From positions 1 to 29,859 of the forward strand of contig UQMV01000027.1 in NCBI GenBank assembly GCA_900542315.1: 29,859 nt of DNA, read 5' to 3'. How positions within the stretch are numbered: the first letter of the stretch is position 1; each line of letters opens with the position of its first letter. This stretch comes from an uncultured Collinsella sp. Its GTDB lineage: Bacteria > Actinomycetota > Coriobacteriia > Coriobacteriales > Coriobacteriaceae. Shown piece after piece: positions 1-6,862 of the stretch. The position numbers and the translations under genes were made by a program. The notes below the pieces were generated by a model. It was not told the origin of the DNA. It ran no database searches and saw only the letters and a list, made by a program, of their open reading frames with translations.

Positions 1-922
1 AGCGCAGGTCGCGGCGGCTGAGTGACACGCTCGGCACCGGACGGCTCATGCGCTTGCCGGCAAGGCGGCGACTGAGCGACGGACGCGGCATGCTCGGCGC
101 GGCATCGGCCACGCGGCGGGCGGCAAGCGCCAGGCCACGAGCACCATCCGAGATAAATGTCGGCATCGAAGCCTTCTCACGAAGGGCATCGAGCGTCGCG
201 TCGCCCAGCTCCGCCAGCCATGCGTTAACGGCACGGCTGCGGATATGCGTCTGTGCCACCGAGTCGATCGCCGAATCGGGAATACGTTCGAGCATTGAGT
301 CCGAGGCATCGGCAAGCGACTCATTGATGCGGTCGGCAAGGTCGGCCCGGACGCGCTCCAGCTGATCAGACAGACGCCGCCAGCTCGCCAACGAGCACAC
401 CGCGTCGACCATCATCGCGACCGCGACGATAAAGGCGGACAGCCGCACAATCAGCACCGGCAGATAGCCAAGCAGTCCCAGCAATGCCGGCTCCACTAAA
501 CGACAAATACACAACGCACCCAGGCCAAACGCGCATGCCAAGTACAGGCAGATGCGTCCGTGCAGGTTAAACGGCAGGTGCGAATAGTCCCAAAAGCGAG
601 CGCCCGTTGTTTTTTCCAACAGCACGCCTACGCTGTACTCAATCACGCTGCATACGAGCGCTGCAGCGACAAACTGGCTCGAGGCATCCGGAATCCCACG
701 CAACAGCAGCCAGCAGGCAATGCCGCCCGCGCCATAGATGGGGCAGCACGGCCCAAGCAAAAAGCCACTGTTGGCAAATCGTCCGTGATTGAGCATGGCG
801 CATACTGTCGACTCCCATGCCCAACCGCAAAACCCGTAAAAGGCAAACGAGAGCACCAGTGCCGAGAGTGGGCAGGCGGCAAGCGTCGCGCCGCCAAACG
901 CCATATCAATCGCGGTCCCCAC
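1..922 (-). CDS. CmpB-type putative ABC transporter permease, partial (runs off left edge)
   Basis: Reading the minus strand from a GTG at 922 (or ATG at 904) gives a frame open to the window edge, so the C-terminus is missing. The N-terminal part is membrane-embedded and carries the family signature of the putative ABC-transporter type IV/CmpB proteins: GWAWES, then a GRFANSGFLLGP segment, CPIYGAGG, an EYSVGVLLE stretch, and FWDYSHLPFNLHGRICL. Further hydrophobic segments follow, then a long polar tail of about 120 residues rich in Ala, Asp and Arg. The first codon is 3 bases after the stop of the HD-domain gene, and the GAGGAGAGGG stretch ahead of it fits a coupled start at 922. No ATPase partner is visible, so 'transporter' is only the family label and the substrate is unknown. 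Confidence 0.75.
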   Translation of the reverse strand, partial: MGTAIDMAFGGATLAACPLSALVLSFAFYGFCGWAWESTVCAMLNHGRFANSGFLLGPCCPIYGAGGIACWLLLRGIPDASSQFVAAALVCSVIEYSVGVLLEKTTGARFWDYSHLPFNLHGRICLYLACAFGLGALCICRLVEPALLGLLGYLPVLIVRLSAFIVAVAMMVDAVCSLASWRRLSDQLERVRADLADRINESLADASDSMLERIPDSAIDSVAQTHIRSRAVNAWLAELGDATLDALREKASMPTFISDGARGLALAARRVADAAPSMPRPSLSRRLAGKRMSRPVPSVSLSRRDLR

Positions 923-925
923 CGT

Positions 926-1462
926 CTACCCTCTCCTCTTTTCGCTCGATTCGCCACTCACGTCATCGTCCGCCTCGTCCTTGCGCCGCAGACGACCGGC
1001 GACCGTCTCGCGCAGAGCGCACCATTTATCTGCCAGGCATACAATCCAAGCCTCACGACACGTCGGCGGCACTGGCACCAGCGGAAACATATGCCGCACG
1101 ATAATATTCCGTTCGCGCGGCGTCAGCTCAAAATCTTCCTCCGCACGTGCCAGGGCAAAAAACGGGTGGCGAAAGCCATGCAGCCGATGGCTTGGGTCGG
1201 GATCGTGCCAGTCATAGAGAAAGTAATCGTGCAGCAGGGCCCCGCGCAACAACGAAGCACGGTCGACCGAAATGCCGGCACGGCCCAAGCGCTCGGCAAA
1301 GGACAGGCTCGCCCGCGCTACCGAAGTCACATGTGCATAGACCGTCACGTCGCCATGCTGGATAAACTCGTGCGTCAGGTCCAAGCGGCCCGCCTGGGCC
1401 AGCTGGCGGGCGGCATAGTCGACCTCGTGCGCGATTTTTTCGGCACGAACGGCATCGGACAT
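926..1462 (-). CDS. HD-domain protein (putative phosphohydrolase)
   Basis: A 178-residue soluble protein. Metal-binding HD-superfamily residues are visible: His44 in YAHVTSVA, the LLHDYF pair (H78, D79), a His-rich stretch HGFRHPFF, then IVRHMFPL and a late Asp in CLADKW. This is the layout of small single-domain HD phosphohydrolases; the substrate cannot be read from sequence. The open frame extends upstream to 1534, but the ATG at 1462 is preceded by a GGAAGGAGG ribosome site 4 to 6 bases away, so I chose it. The downstream CmpB-type gene starts almost at this stop codon, so the two are probably translated from one mRNA. A divergent promoter region of about 230 bases separates it from the DXS-like gene. 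Confidence 0.8.
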   Translation of the reverse strand: MSDAVRAEKIAHEVDYAARQLAQAGRLDLTHEFIQHGDVTVYAHVTSVARASLSFAERLGRAGISVDRASLLRGALLHDYFLYDWHDPDPSHRLHGFRHPFFALARAEEDFELTPRERNIIVRHMFPLVPVPPTCREAWIVCLADKWCALRETVAGRLRRKDEADDDVSGESSEKRRG

Positions 1463-1690
1463 GCTGCCTCCTTCCAGCGACTCACGGCGACAAGCCACGG
1501 CCTGTGCACAATCGATAAAAACATCATGGAACATATCAGTATGGCATCGGACAAAACGTTTTGCCCCACCAGTTGGCGAATTACCGCGCCGCCGTCACAT
1601 ATCAAACGCCAAAATGTGCGAGACTGTCTTGTGCAATTGTGCCGGCCGAGGGAGTGCCGGCGCACGATTCGCATGGAGTAACCCACAACG

Positions 1691-3472
1691 ATGCTGCTTA
1701 CGCAAACGACAACGCCCGAGGACGTCAAGGCTCTCGACCGCGCCGAGCTTCCGCTGCTCTGCGGCGAGATCCGTCAGGCAATCCTCGAAAGCTCCGCCGC
1801 CGTCGGCGGGCACGTTGCCCCCAACTTGGGCGTCGTTGAGCTTACGGTTGCGCTTCATCGCGTGTTTAACTCCCCCATCGACAAGATTGTCTTTGACGTT
1901 TCGCACCAGACCTACGCCCACAAGGCGCTGACGGGGCGTGCGTACACTTATATCGATCCGGAGCGTTATGGTGAGGCTTCTGGCTTTGCCAATCCCAACG
2001 AGTCCGAGCACGACTTGTTCGCCATGGGTCACACCTCCACGTCGGTGAGCCTGGGCTGCGGCCTGGCGCACGCTCGTGACCTGGCGGGCGATGCGTACAA
2101 CGTCATCACCATCATTGGCGACGGCTCGCTTTCGGGCGGCCTGGCGTTTGAAGGCTTTAACAATGCCGCCGAACTCGATAGCAACCTGATCATCATCGTC
2201 AACGATAACGACCAGTCCATCGCCGAGAACCACGGTGGCCTCTATCGCAATCTGGCCGAGCTGCGCGCCAGCAACGGCACCTGCGAGCGCAACGTTTTCC
2301 GCGCGATGGGGCTCGACTACCGCTATCTGGACGCCGGTAACGATGTGTTGGCCCTCGTCGACGCGCTGCAGGATCTGCGCAATATCGATCATCCCATCGT
2401 GTTGCACGTCTCCACCGCCAAGGGCAAGGGCTTTGAGCCAGCCCAGAGCGACCCGGAACGCTGGCACCACGTGGGTCCGTTTGACATGGCGACTGGACGC
2501 AAGCTCTGCCCGGGCCATCCGAGCGAGCCTGCGCCGCGCACCTATGCCGACATTACGGGCGAGGCGCTCAGCGCCGCCATCGAGCGCGACCCGCAGGTCG
2601 TGGGCATCACGGCCGCCACGCCCTACATCATGGGCTTTACACCCGAGCTTCGCGCTGCCGCCGGCAAACAGTTCGTCGATGTGGGCATTGCCGAGGAGCA
2701 CGCCGTGACCTTTGCCACCGCGCTTGCGCGCTCGGGCGCCAAGCCAGTCTTTGGTGTGTATGGCACGTTTTTGCAGCGCGCCTACGACGAGCTGTGGCAC
2801 GACCTGTGCCTCAACGATGCCCCCGCAACCATCTTGGTGTTTGGCGCGTCGATCTTTGGCACCACATCTGAGACACACCTTTCGTTCTTTGATATTTCCA
2901 TGCTGGGCGGACTTCCTAACATGCACTACTTGGCGCCGGTCTGCATGGAGGAATACCTGTCCATGCTGAGCTGGTCGCTCGACCACCGCGAGCATCCCGT
3001 GGCGATTCGTGTACCTGGTATTGGCCTGGTGAACCGTCCCGATCTGGCGCCCGCTGAAGACACCGACTACAGCGCCGTTCGCTACAACGTGGTGCGCCAG
3101 GGTCACGACGTTGCCGTGCTCGCGCTCGGCGATTTCTTTGAGCTGGGCGAACGCGTGGCAAACCGCTTGGCTGCCGAGTACGGCATCGAGGCCACGCTCG
3201 TCAACCCGCGCTTTGCAACCGAGCTCGACCGCGAGTTCCTCGACAGCCTTGCCGCCGAGCATCGCGTTGTCGTCACCCTCGAGGACGGCATCTTGGACGG
3301 CGGCTGGGGCGAGCGTGTCGCGTGCTACCTGGCCTGCACGCCGTTGCGCACGCGCACCTTCGGCATCGCCAAGGGTTTCCCCGACCGCTACGACCCCAAC
3401 GAACTGCTCGCGCAGAACGGCATGACGGTCGAGAACATGGCCGCCGAAGCCGTAAGGCTACTCAACGAGTAA
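1691..3472 (+). CDS. 1-deoxy-D-xylulose-5-phosphate synthase-like enzyme (divergent DXS)
   Basis: A 593-residue thiamine-diphosphate enzyme with the transketolase/DXS three-domain order. The ThDP motif is present (GDGSLSGG at about 143, NDN at 171), as are equivalents of the E. coli DXS catalytic residues His49 (H41), His80 (H72), Glu370 (E335 in IAEEHAV) and His431 (H396). DXS joins pyruvate and glyceraldehyde 3-phosphate to start the MEP isoprenoid pathway. However, the canonical DRAG...DG.TH stretch is replaced by FGASIFGTTSETH, and YPRG by VPGI. Positions corresponding to E. coli Arg420, Asp427 and Arg478, which contact the acceptor phosphate, become Gly385, Thr392 and Gly443. The protein is also somewhat short for DXS. 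It may be the cell's DXS or a paralogue with another acceptor. It appears monocistronic, with a GGAG 12 bases before the ATG. Confidence 0.8.
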   Translation: MLLTQTTTPEDVKALDRAELPLLCGEIRQAILESSAAVGGHVAPNLGVVELTVALHRVFNSPIDKIVFDVSHQTYAHKALTGRAYTYIDPERYGEASGFANPNESEHDLFAMGHTSTSVSLGCGLAHARDLAGDAYNVITIIGDGSLSGGLAFEGFNNAAELDSNLIIIVNDNDQSIAENHGGLYRNLAELRASNGTCERNVFRAMGLDYRYLDAGNDVLALVDALQDLRNIDHPIVLHVSTAKGKGFEPAQSDPERWHHVGPFDMATGRKLCPGHPSEPAPRTYADITGEALSAAIERDPQVVGITAATPYIMGFTPELRAAAGKQFVDVGIAEEHAVTFATALARSGAKPVFGVYGTFLQRAYDELWHDLCLNDAPATILVFGASIFGTTSETHLSFFDISMLGGLPNMHYLAPVCMEEYLSMLSWSLDHREHPVAIRVPGIGLVNRPDLAPAEDTDYSAVRYNVVRQGHDVAVLALGDFFELGERVANRLAAEYGIEATLVNPRFATELDREFLDSLAAEHRVVVTLEDGILDGGWGERVACYLACTPLRTRTFGIAKGFPDRYDPNELLAQNGMTVENMAAEAVRLLNE

Positions 3473-3473
3473 G

Positions 3474-3516
3474 AAAACCTCCACAAGGGAAGCACCCCTG
3501 CGGAGGTTTTTATTTT
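3474..3516 (+). terminator. Intrinsic terminator of the DXS-like gene
   Basis: Begins 2 bases after the stop codon. AAACCTCC (3475-3482) pairs perfectly with GGAGGTTT (3502-3509), with a 19-base loop, followed by a T-rich run TTTTTATTTT. Confidence 0.85.
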
Positions 3517-3529
3517 CGCGACGCGATTA

Positions 3530-3745
3530 TCTCAATCTGTAACATCTAGGGTCCGAATTCCCGTCTATCTGTTACAGATCGAGACAAGACGTCTTAGTCC
3601 CAGACCTTTGTCTCAATCTGTAACAGATAGGGACCTTTTGGCCGTCCAGATGTTACAGATTGAGACATTCGAATTCCCCTGAAGAGAAAATCTCAATCTG
3701 TAACTGTTACTCGGCAAAAATGGCTGCAGATGTTACAGATCGAGA
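3530..3745. repeat. Array of six alternating inverted 14-bp arms (three 55-bp palindromes)
   Basis: The arm TCTCAATCTGTAAC starts at 3530, 3611 and 3691; its inverse GTTACAGATYGAGA starts at 3571, 3652 and 3732. Arm-to-arm distances are therefore 41, 40, 41, 39 and 41 bases. Each left/right pair bounds a palindrome of exactly 55 bp (3530-3584, 3611-3665, 3691-3745) whose centre is different in each copy, and the units are separated by 26 and 25 bp of unrelated sequence. The middle copy has perfect 17-bp arms (3609-3625 with 3651-3667). The array fills the gap between two convergent genes. A lone half-site ATCTCAATCTGT recurs at about 26514. Confidence 0.9.
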
Positions 3746-3761
3746 CAAAACAGCAAGCTAG

Positions 3762-4964
3762 TTAGCGGTAGCTTAGCTTGAGAATTTCGACGACGTCGGG
3801 GTCGGTCAGCGTCACGGGGTCGTGGCTGAACAGGACGCCGTTGGTCGTCAGAGCGTTGTGCGCGATGGCTGGCAGCTCTTCGGCCGTAATCCCCCATTCG
3901 CTCATGGCGAGGTCGGCCACATGGCAGGCCTCCATCAGGCGCGTGAGCTCAACTACAAAATCGTGCGGATCGCTGGCAGTGGCATTGCCCATCAGGCGCG
4001 TCATGTCGATATAGCGCTCGGGTGCGGCACCGTGATCGATCATCCACGTGTGATAGGCGCGGGCGATCATAATGAGGCCGGCGCCGTGCGGCAGGTCGTG
4101 ATGATGCGCGCTCATGCCATGTTCAAGGCCATGCGAGCCCGTGGTGCCCGAGGCATCCATGGCATAACCGCCGAGCGTGTTGGCAAACGCAAGGCTCGAG
4201 CGCGCCTCCAAGTCATCGCCATTATTGACGCACGTAGGCAGCGCCGTGGCAGCACGCCGGATGCCTTCGCGACAAACCATGTCACCCATGGGCGTATTGG
4301 TATTTGAGATGTAGCACTCAACGCAATGGAACAGGGCGTCGAATCCCTGATAGGCAGTCAGACGCGCCGGGACGCTCACCATGAGCTCGGGATCAACGAT
4401 TGAAAGCACCGGAAACAGACGCGGATCGCCCAAGCGAAGCTTCTCGTCATTTTCCTCGCAGGACAGAACACCGCCCGCATCGACCTCGGAACCGGTACCC
4501 GCCGTGGTGGTCACGCAAACAAGCGGCAGCGGATCGTTGGGGATGGGCAGGCCGAGCGCAGTGCCGCCATTCACAAAGTCCCAGATGTCACCGGGGCATT
4601 CGTTGCCCTCGGCATCGGTATGCGGGTTGGTCGCCACCGCGCAGATGCCCTTGCTGCCGTCCATGACCGAGCCGCCGCCGAGCGCCAGGACAAAGTCGCA
4701 GCCATGGGCACGCGCCATCCAGCCACCTGCGTTGACGGTCTCGCGCAGCGGATTGGGCTCAATGCGATCGAACAGCTCATGCGCCACGCCGGCGCGATCG
4801 AGCTCAGCCTCCACGCGTTGCAGATATCCAAAGCGCTTGACCGAGTTGCCGCCGGTGGTAACGATGAGTGCTTTGGTGCCGGGAAGCTTCTGTGCGCCCA
4901 GCTCGCCCAACTTGCCCGCGCCAAACAACACCTTGGTCGGTGCGAAAAACGAATAACCATTCAT
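3762..4964 (-). CDS. Iron-containing (group III) alcohol dehydrogenase
   Basis: A 400-residue NAD(P)-dependent Fe-ADH family protein of usual length. The dinucleotide-binding segment LALGGGSVMDGSKG lies at about 93-106, followed by the family motif TTTAGTGSE (152-160). Metal ligands are visible as Asp209 and His213 in GFDALFHCVE, and His282 (LEHGMS) and His293 (LPHGAG). These enzymes reduce aldehydes or ketones to alcohols in fermentation; the substrate cannot be told from the sequence, and butanol, lactaldehyde or 1,3-propanediol dehydrogenase-type activities are all possible. The start is well supported by AAGGAG eight bases before the ATG. The gene stands alone, convergent with the DXS-like gene, and an IS30 element sits about 100 bases upstream. 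Confidence 0.9.
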   Translation of the reverse strand: MNGYSFFAPTKVLFGAGKLGELGAQKLPGTKALIVTTGGNSVKRFGYLQRVEAELDRAGVAHELFDRIEPNPLRETVNAGGWMARAHGCDFVLALGGGSVMDGSKGICAVATNPHTDAEGNECPGDIWDFVNGGTALGLPIPNDPLPLVCVTTTAGTGSEVDAGGVLSCEENDEKLRLGDPRLFPVLSIVDPELMVSVPARLTAYQGFDALFHCVECYISNTNTPMGDMVCREGIRRAATALPTCVNNGDDLEARSSLAFANTLGGYAMDASGTTGSHGLEHGMSAHHHDLPHGAGLIMIARAYHTWMIDHGAAPERYIDMTRLMGNATASDPHDFVVELTRLMEACHVADLAMSEWGITAEELPAIAHNALTTNGVLFSHDPVTLTDPDVVEILKLSYR

Positions 4965-5003
4965 ACGCGATCTCCTTACTTATATATGTGTCGCGTTGCC
5001 GCC

Positions 5004-5032
5004 ATTATAGCGACCGCTGCGAGCGCCCGCCC
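5004..5032 (-). promoter_or_regulatory. Probable promoter of the alcohol dehydrogenase
   Basis: Read on the minus strand, a consensus -10 box TATAAT lies at 5009-5004, giving a leader of roughly 30 bases. The -35 region (about 5027-5032) is GC-rich and poor, so activation by a regulator or upstream contact is possible. The IS30 insertion begins about 60 bases further upstream. Confidence 0.5.
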
Positions 5033-5054
5033 CAGCTAAAAGCTAGCGTCCCAG

Positions 5055-5068
5055 CTGCAATAATCGAC
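5055..5068. repeat. Left copy of 14-bp direct repeat flanking the IS30 element
   Basis: CTGCAATAATCGAC here is identical to 6686-6699 on the other side of the insertion sequence. It is the likely target duplication; two bases (CC) separate it from the left inverted repeat. Confidence 0.75.
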
Positions 5069-5070
5069 CC

Positions 5071-5096
5071 TTGATTATCATTTTCATTGCAACAGC
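5071..5096 (+). repeat. Left terminal inverted repeat of the IS30 element
   Basis: Outer end TTGATTATCA, inner end GCAACAGC. Pairs with 6659-6684 at 21 of 26 positions. Confidence 0.75.
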
Positions 5097-5136
5097 CTCA
5101 GGACTCAGCGCAACGCGTTGCGCTGAGTCCTGAGGC
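5095..5136. other. Perfect 42-bp palindrome just inside the left IS end
   Basis: The half-site 5095-5115 (begins GCCTCAGGACTCAGCG) is the exact reverse complement of 5116-5136, with no unpaired centre. It overlaps the last two bases of the left inverted repeat. Its 15-base word CGTTGCGCTGAGTCC recurs singly at 6492-6506 near the right end. It lies ahead of the transposase gene and could be a transposase-binding dyad or an autoregulatory site. Confidence 0.85.
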
Positions 5137-5201
5137 GCGAATCCGGGTAGGCAACCCCAGAGGGGCCGGAATCCCCCGGCCCTCGATGGAGGGAGGCCGG
5201 C

Positions 5202-6461
5202 ATGTCCAGACCGAGACCGTCCGGAAGGTCGTACGGGAGGCTCACGAGGCACGAGAGGAACGCGATCGAGAGAATGCTCGACCGCAACCGAAGCGCCCGC
5301 GAGATCGCCGCGGAGCTCGGCAGGTCGCCCTCGACCGTGACCAGGGAGGTGGCGGCGCACCGCTACGTCACCGCGCCGCGGCCGCGCTACGGCGAGCCCG
5401 CGCCCGAGGACCTCTCGGGGGCCTGCCCCAGGCTCGCCGCATGGCCGAGGTGCTGCAACGGCTGCTCGCACAGGAAGGGCTACGGCTGCTCGAGGAGGCC
5501 CAGGGTGTTCTACAGCGCCAGGAGGGCGCAGGAGGCAGCCGACGCCGAGCTCTCGTCGAGCAGATCCGGGATAGACGAGACCGAGGAGGGCGCCGCCGCC
5601 AAGCTCGCGGCCATCAGGGGCGGCCTCGCGCGCGGGCTCTCCCCGCAGCAGATAGCGACGACCCCCGGCCTCAGCGCCTCCACCGTATACAGGTGGGTGG
5701 ACGCCGGCTACGACGGCATGACGAACATGGAGCTCAGGCGCAAGGTCGGCTACAGGCCGAGGTCGCACCGGGCCCCGAAGAGGGCGACGCACCACTCGGC
5801 CCGCAGGTCGCACGCGGCGTTCCTCGCGCTCGGCGAGGACGCCTGCGCCGCGGCCTGGGAGATGGACACCGTCGAGGGCGCCAGGGGCGACTCCGCCAGG
5901 CTCCTCACGCTCCTGCACCGCCCGAGCCGCTTCCAGCTGGCGCTGCCGCTGCCGGACGGCTCGTGCGCCTCGGTCCTCGCGGCGCTCTCGTCCCTGCGCG
6001 GGGTCCTCGGCGAGGACGGCGCGAGGCGCGCCTTCGGCGCCGTGCTCACCGACAACGGGAGCGAGTTCGCCGACGAGGGCGCCATCGCGGCGCTGCTCGG
6101 CGAGCGCGACGGCGAGACCAGGCTCTTCTACTGCGACCCCCGGCAGAGCCAACAGAAGGGCGCGTGCGAGAAGAACCACGTGGAGATCAGAAAGCTGCTG
6201 CCCAAGGGCGCCGGGGTCAGGTTCGACCGGCTGACGGCGGCGGACTGCGCGCTGCTCATGTCGCAGGTGAACTCCGAACCGAGGGGGGCGCTCGGGTTCC
6301 TGACGCCGGCGCGCGTGCTGCGGATGGCCCTCGGGGAGGATGCCTCCGCCCTCATGGACGCGTTCGGGGTGGAGGAGCTGGCGCCCGGCGAGCTCGACCT
6401 CACGCCCGGCTGCATCGACAGGGCCAGGGCCGCGAGGGGCGAGGGGCCGCTGGCGGGATAG
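5202..6461 (+). CDS. IS30-family transposase
   Basis: A 419-residue DDE transposase. The N-terminus carries a helix-turn-helix (LTRHERNAIERML, REIAAELGRSPSTVTREV at about 15-50), as in IS30, Tra8 and similar proteins, for binding the inverted repeats. A Cys-rich segment follows (CCNGCSHRKGYGC at about 84-96). A second HTH-like stretch is LSPQQIATTPGLSASTVYRW. The catalytic triad is visible as Asp in WEMDTVEG, Asp in LTDNGSEF and Glu in GACEKNHVEIRKLLPKG, which is the IS30 arrangement. A GGAGGG ribosome site lies about ten bases before the ATG. The gene looks intact, with no frameshift and family-like length at the upper end. Codon use is extremely GC-rich compared with neighbouring genes. Confidence 0.93.
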   Translation: MSRPRPSGRSYGRLTRHERNAIERMLDRNRSAREIAAELGRSPSTVTREVAAHRYVTAPRPRYGEPAPEDLSGACPRLAAWPRCCNGCSHRKGYGCSRRPRVFYSARRAQEAADAELSSSRSGIDETEEGAAAKLAAIRGGLARGLSPQQIATTPGLSASTVYRWVDAGYDGMTNMELRRKVGYRPRSHRAPKRATHHSARRSHAAFLALGEDACAAAWEMDTVEGARGDSARLLTLLHRPSRFQLALPLPDGSCASVLAALSSLRGVLGEDGARRAFGAVLTDNGSEFADEGAIAALLGERDGETRLFYCDPRQSQQKGACEKNHVEIRKLLPKGAGVRFDRLTAADCALLMSQVNSEPRGALGFLTPARVLRMALGEDASALMDAFGVEELAPGELDLTPGCIDRARAARGEGPLAG

Positions 6462-6658
6462 CCGGCGCGCCAGGGCATGGGCCGGAGGGCCCGTTGCGCT
6501 GAGTCCGGAGCGGCTGCGCGGCGGGCTGGCGGAGCATGCCGCGGCAGGGCGGGGACGCCGGCCTCCACAGCCTCTCCACCTGCGGAAACGAGGCGACGGC
6601 CAGGTGCCGGGAGCTAGTTCCGCGTTGCGCTAGCTGCGGAAACGCGGGGTCCGTTCAA

Positions 6659-6684
6659 GCTGTTGCGTTGAGATTGAAAATCAA
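6659..6684 (-). repeat. Right terminal inverted repeat of the IS30 element
   Basis: The reverse complement begins TTGATTTTCAATCTCAAC and ends GCAACAGC, matching the left end at 21 of 26 positions. Confidence 0.75.
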
Positions 6685-6685
6685 C

Positions 6686-6699
6686 CTGCAATAATCGAC
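6686..6699. repeat. Right copy of 14-bp direct repeat flanking the IS30 element
   Basis: CTGCAATAATCGAC, identical to 5055-5068. One base separates it from the right inverted repeat. Confidence 0.75.
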
Positions 6700-6700
6700 G

Positions 6701-6749
6701 TTTGCCCAGATGAAACCTGCCAAAATAAACCTGTTCCTTTTTGGCAGGT
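6701..6749. repeat. Dispersed hairpin repeat, family A, copy 1
   Basis: Begins TTTGCCCAGATGAAACC. ACCTGCCAAAA (6715-6725) pairs with TTTTGGCAGGT (6739-6749). Four further copies of this roughly 50-bp unit occur at 16636, 17843, 22817 and (inverted) 26391. This copy starts right at the edge of the IS30 target repeat. Confidence 0.85.
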
Positions 6750-6791
6750 AGAATAACCCATAAGGTAAGTATGTTTCTGAGTTATTTCGTA

Positions 6792-6821
6792 TTGACCCAT
6801 CTGAGCGCAATAGGGTATAAC
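6792..6821 (+). promoter_or_regulatory. Sigma-70-type promoter of the amino-acid ABC operon
   Basis: TTGACC (6792-6797), an 18-base spacer and TATAAC (6816-6821), about 40 bases ahead of the binding-protein start codon. The rest of the 6462-6862 gap holds only the right end of the IS and a family A repeat. Confidence 0.7.
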
Positions 6822-6862
6822 TCTACTCAACCACTAGGATTTTTTGAGAAAGGTGTTCTCCT

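Larger units (their letters stand above)
5069..6685 (+). mobile_element. IS30-family insertion sequence, apparently complete
   Basis: About 1.6 kb bounded by 26-bp imperfect inverted repeats: 5071-5096 and 6659-6684 agree at 21 of 26 positions (outer end TTGATT, inner end GCAACAGC). One intact transposase gene lies between. An exact 14-bp direct repeat flanks the element. Deleting the element and one repeat copy would rejoin ordinary host sequence to the start of a dispersed hairpin repeat at about 6700. The subterminal word GTTGCGCT occurs four times (5107-5114 inverted, 5117-5124, 6493-6500, 6624-6631) and could be transposase-binding sites. The interior is visibly more GC-rich than its neighbours, suggesting recent acquisition from a higher-GC actinomycete. 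Confidence 0.85.

Noticed and set aside
560..1681. Long plus-strand open frame of 373 codons
   Set aside because: It runs antisense to the HD-domain and CmpB-type genes, which have ribosome sites and family motifs; its translation is basic and shows no family resemblance.
1595..3262. 555-codon minus-strand open frame
   Set aside because: Exact antisense of the DXS-like gene, a common effect of high third-position GC; no motifs or ribosome site.
3530..3745. CRISPR array
   Set aside because: The conserved unit is an inverted arm pair with diverged interior, only three units, and no cas genes nearby.
5087..6502. 471-codon frame overlapping the transposase in another register
   Set aside because: Arg/Gly/Ala-rich translation of GC-rich DNA with no domain, while the overlapping frame has the full IS30 DDE signature.
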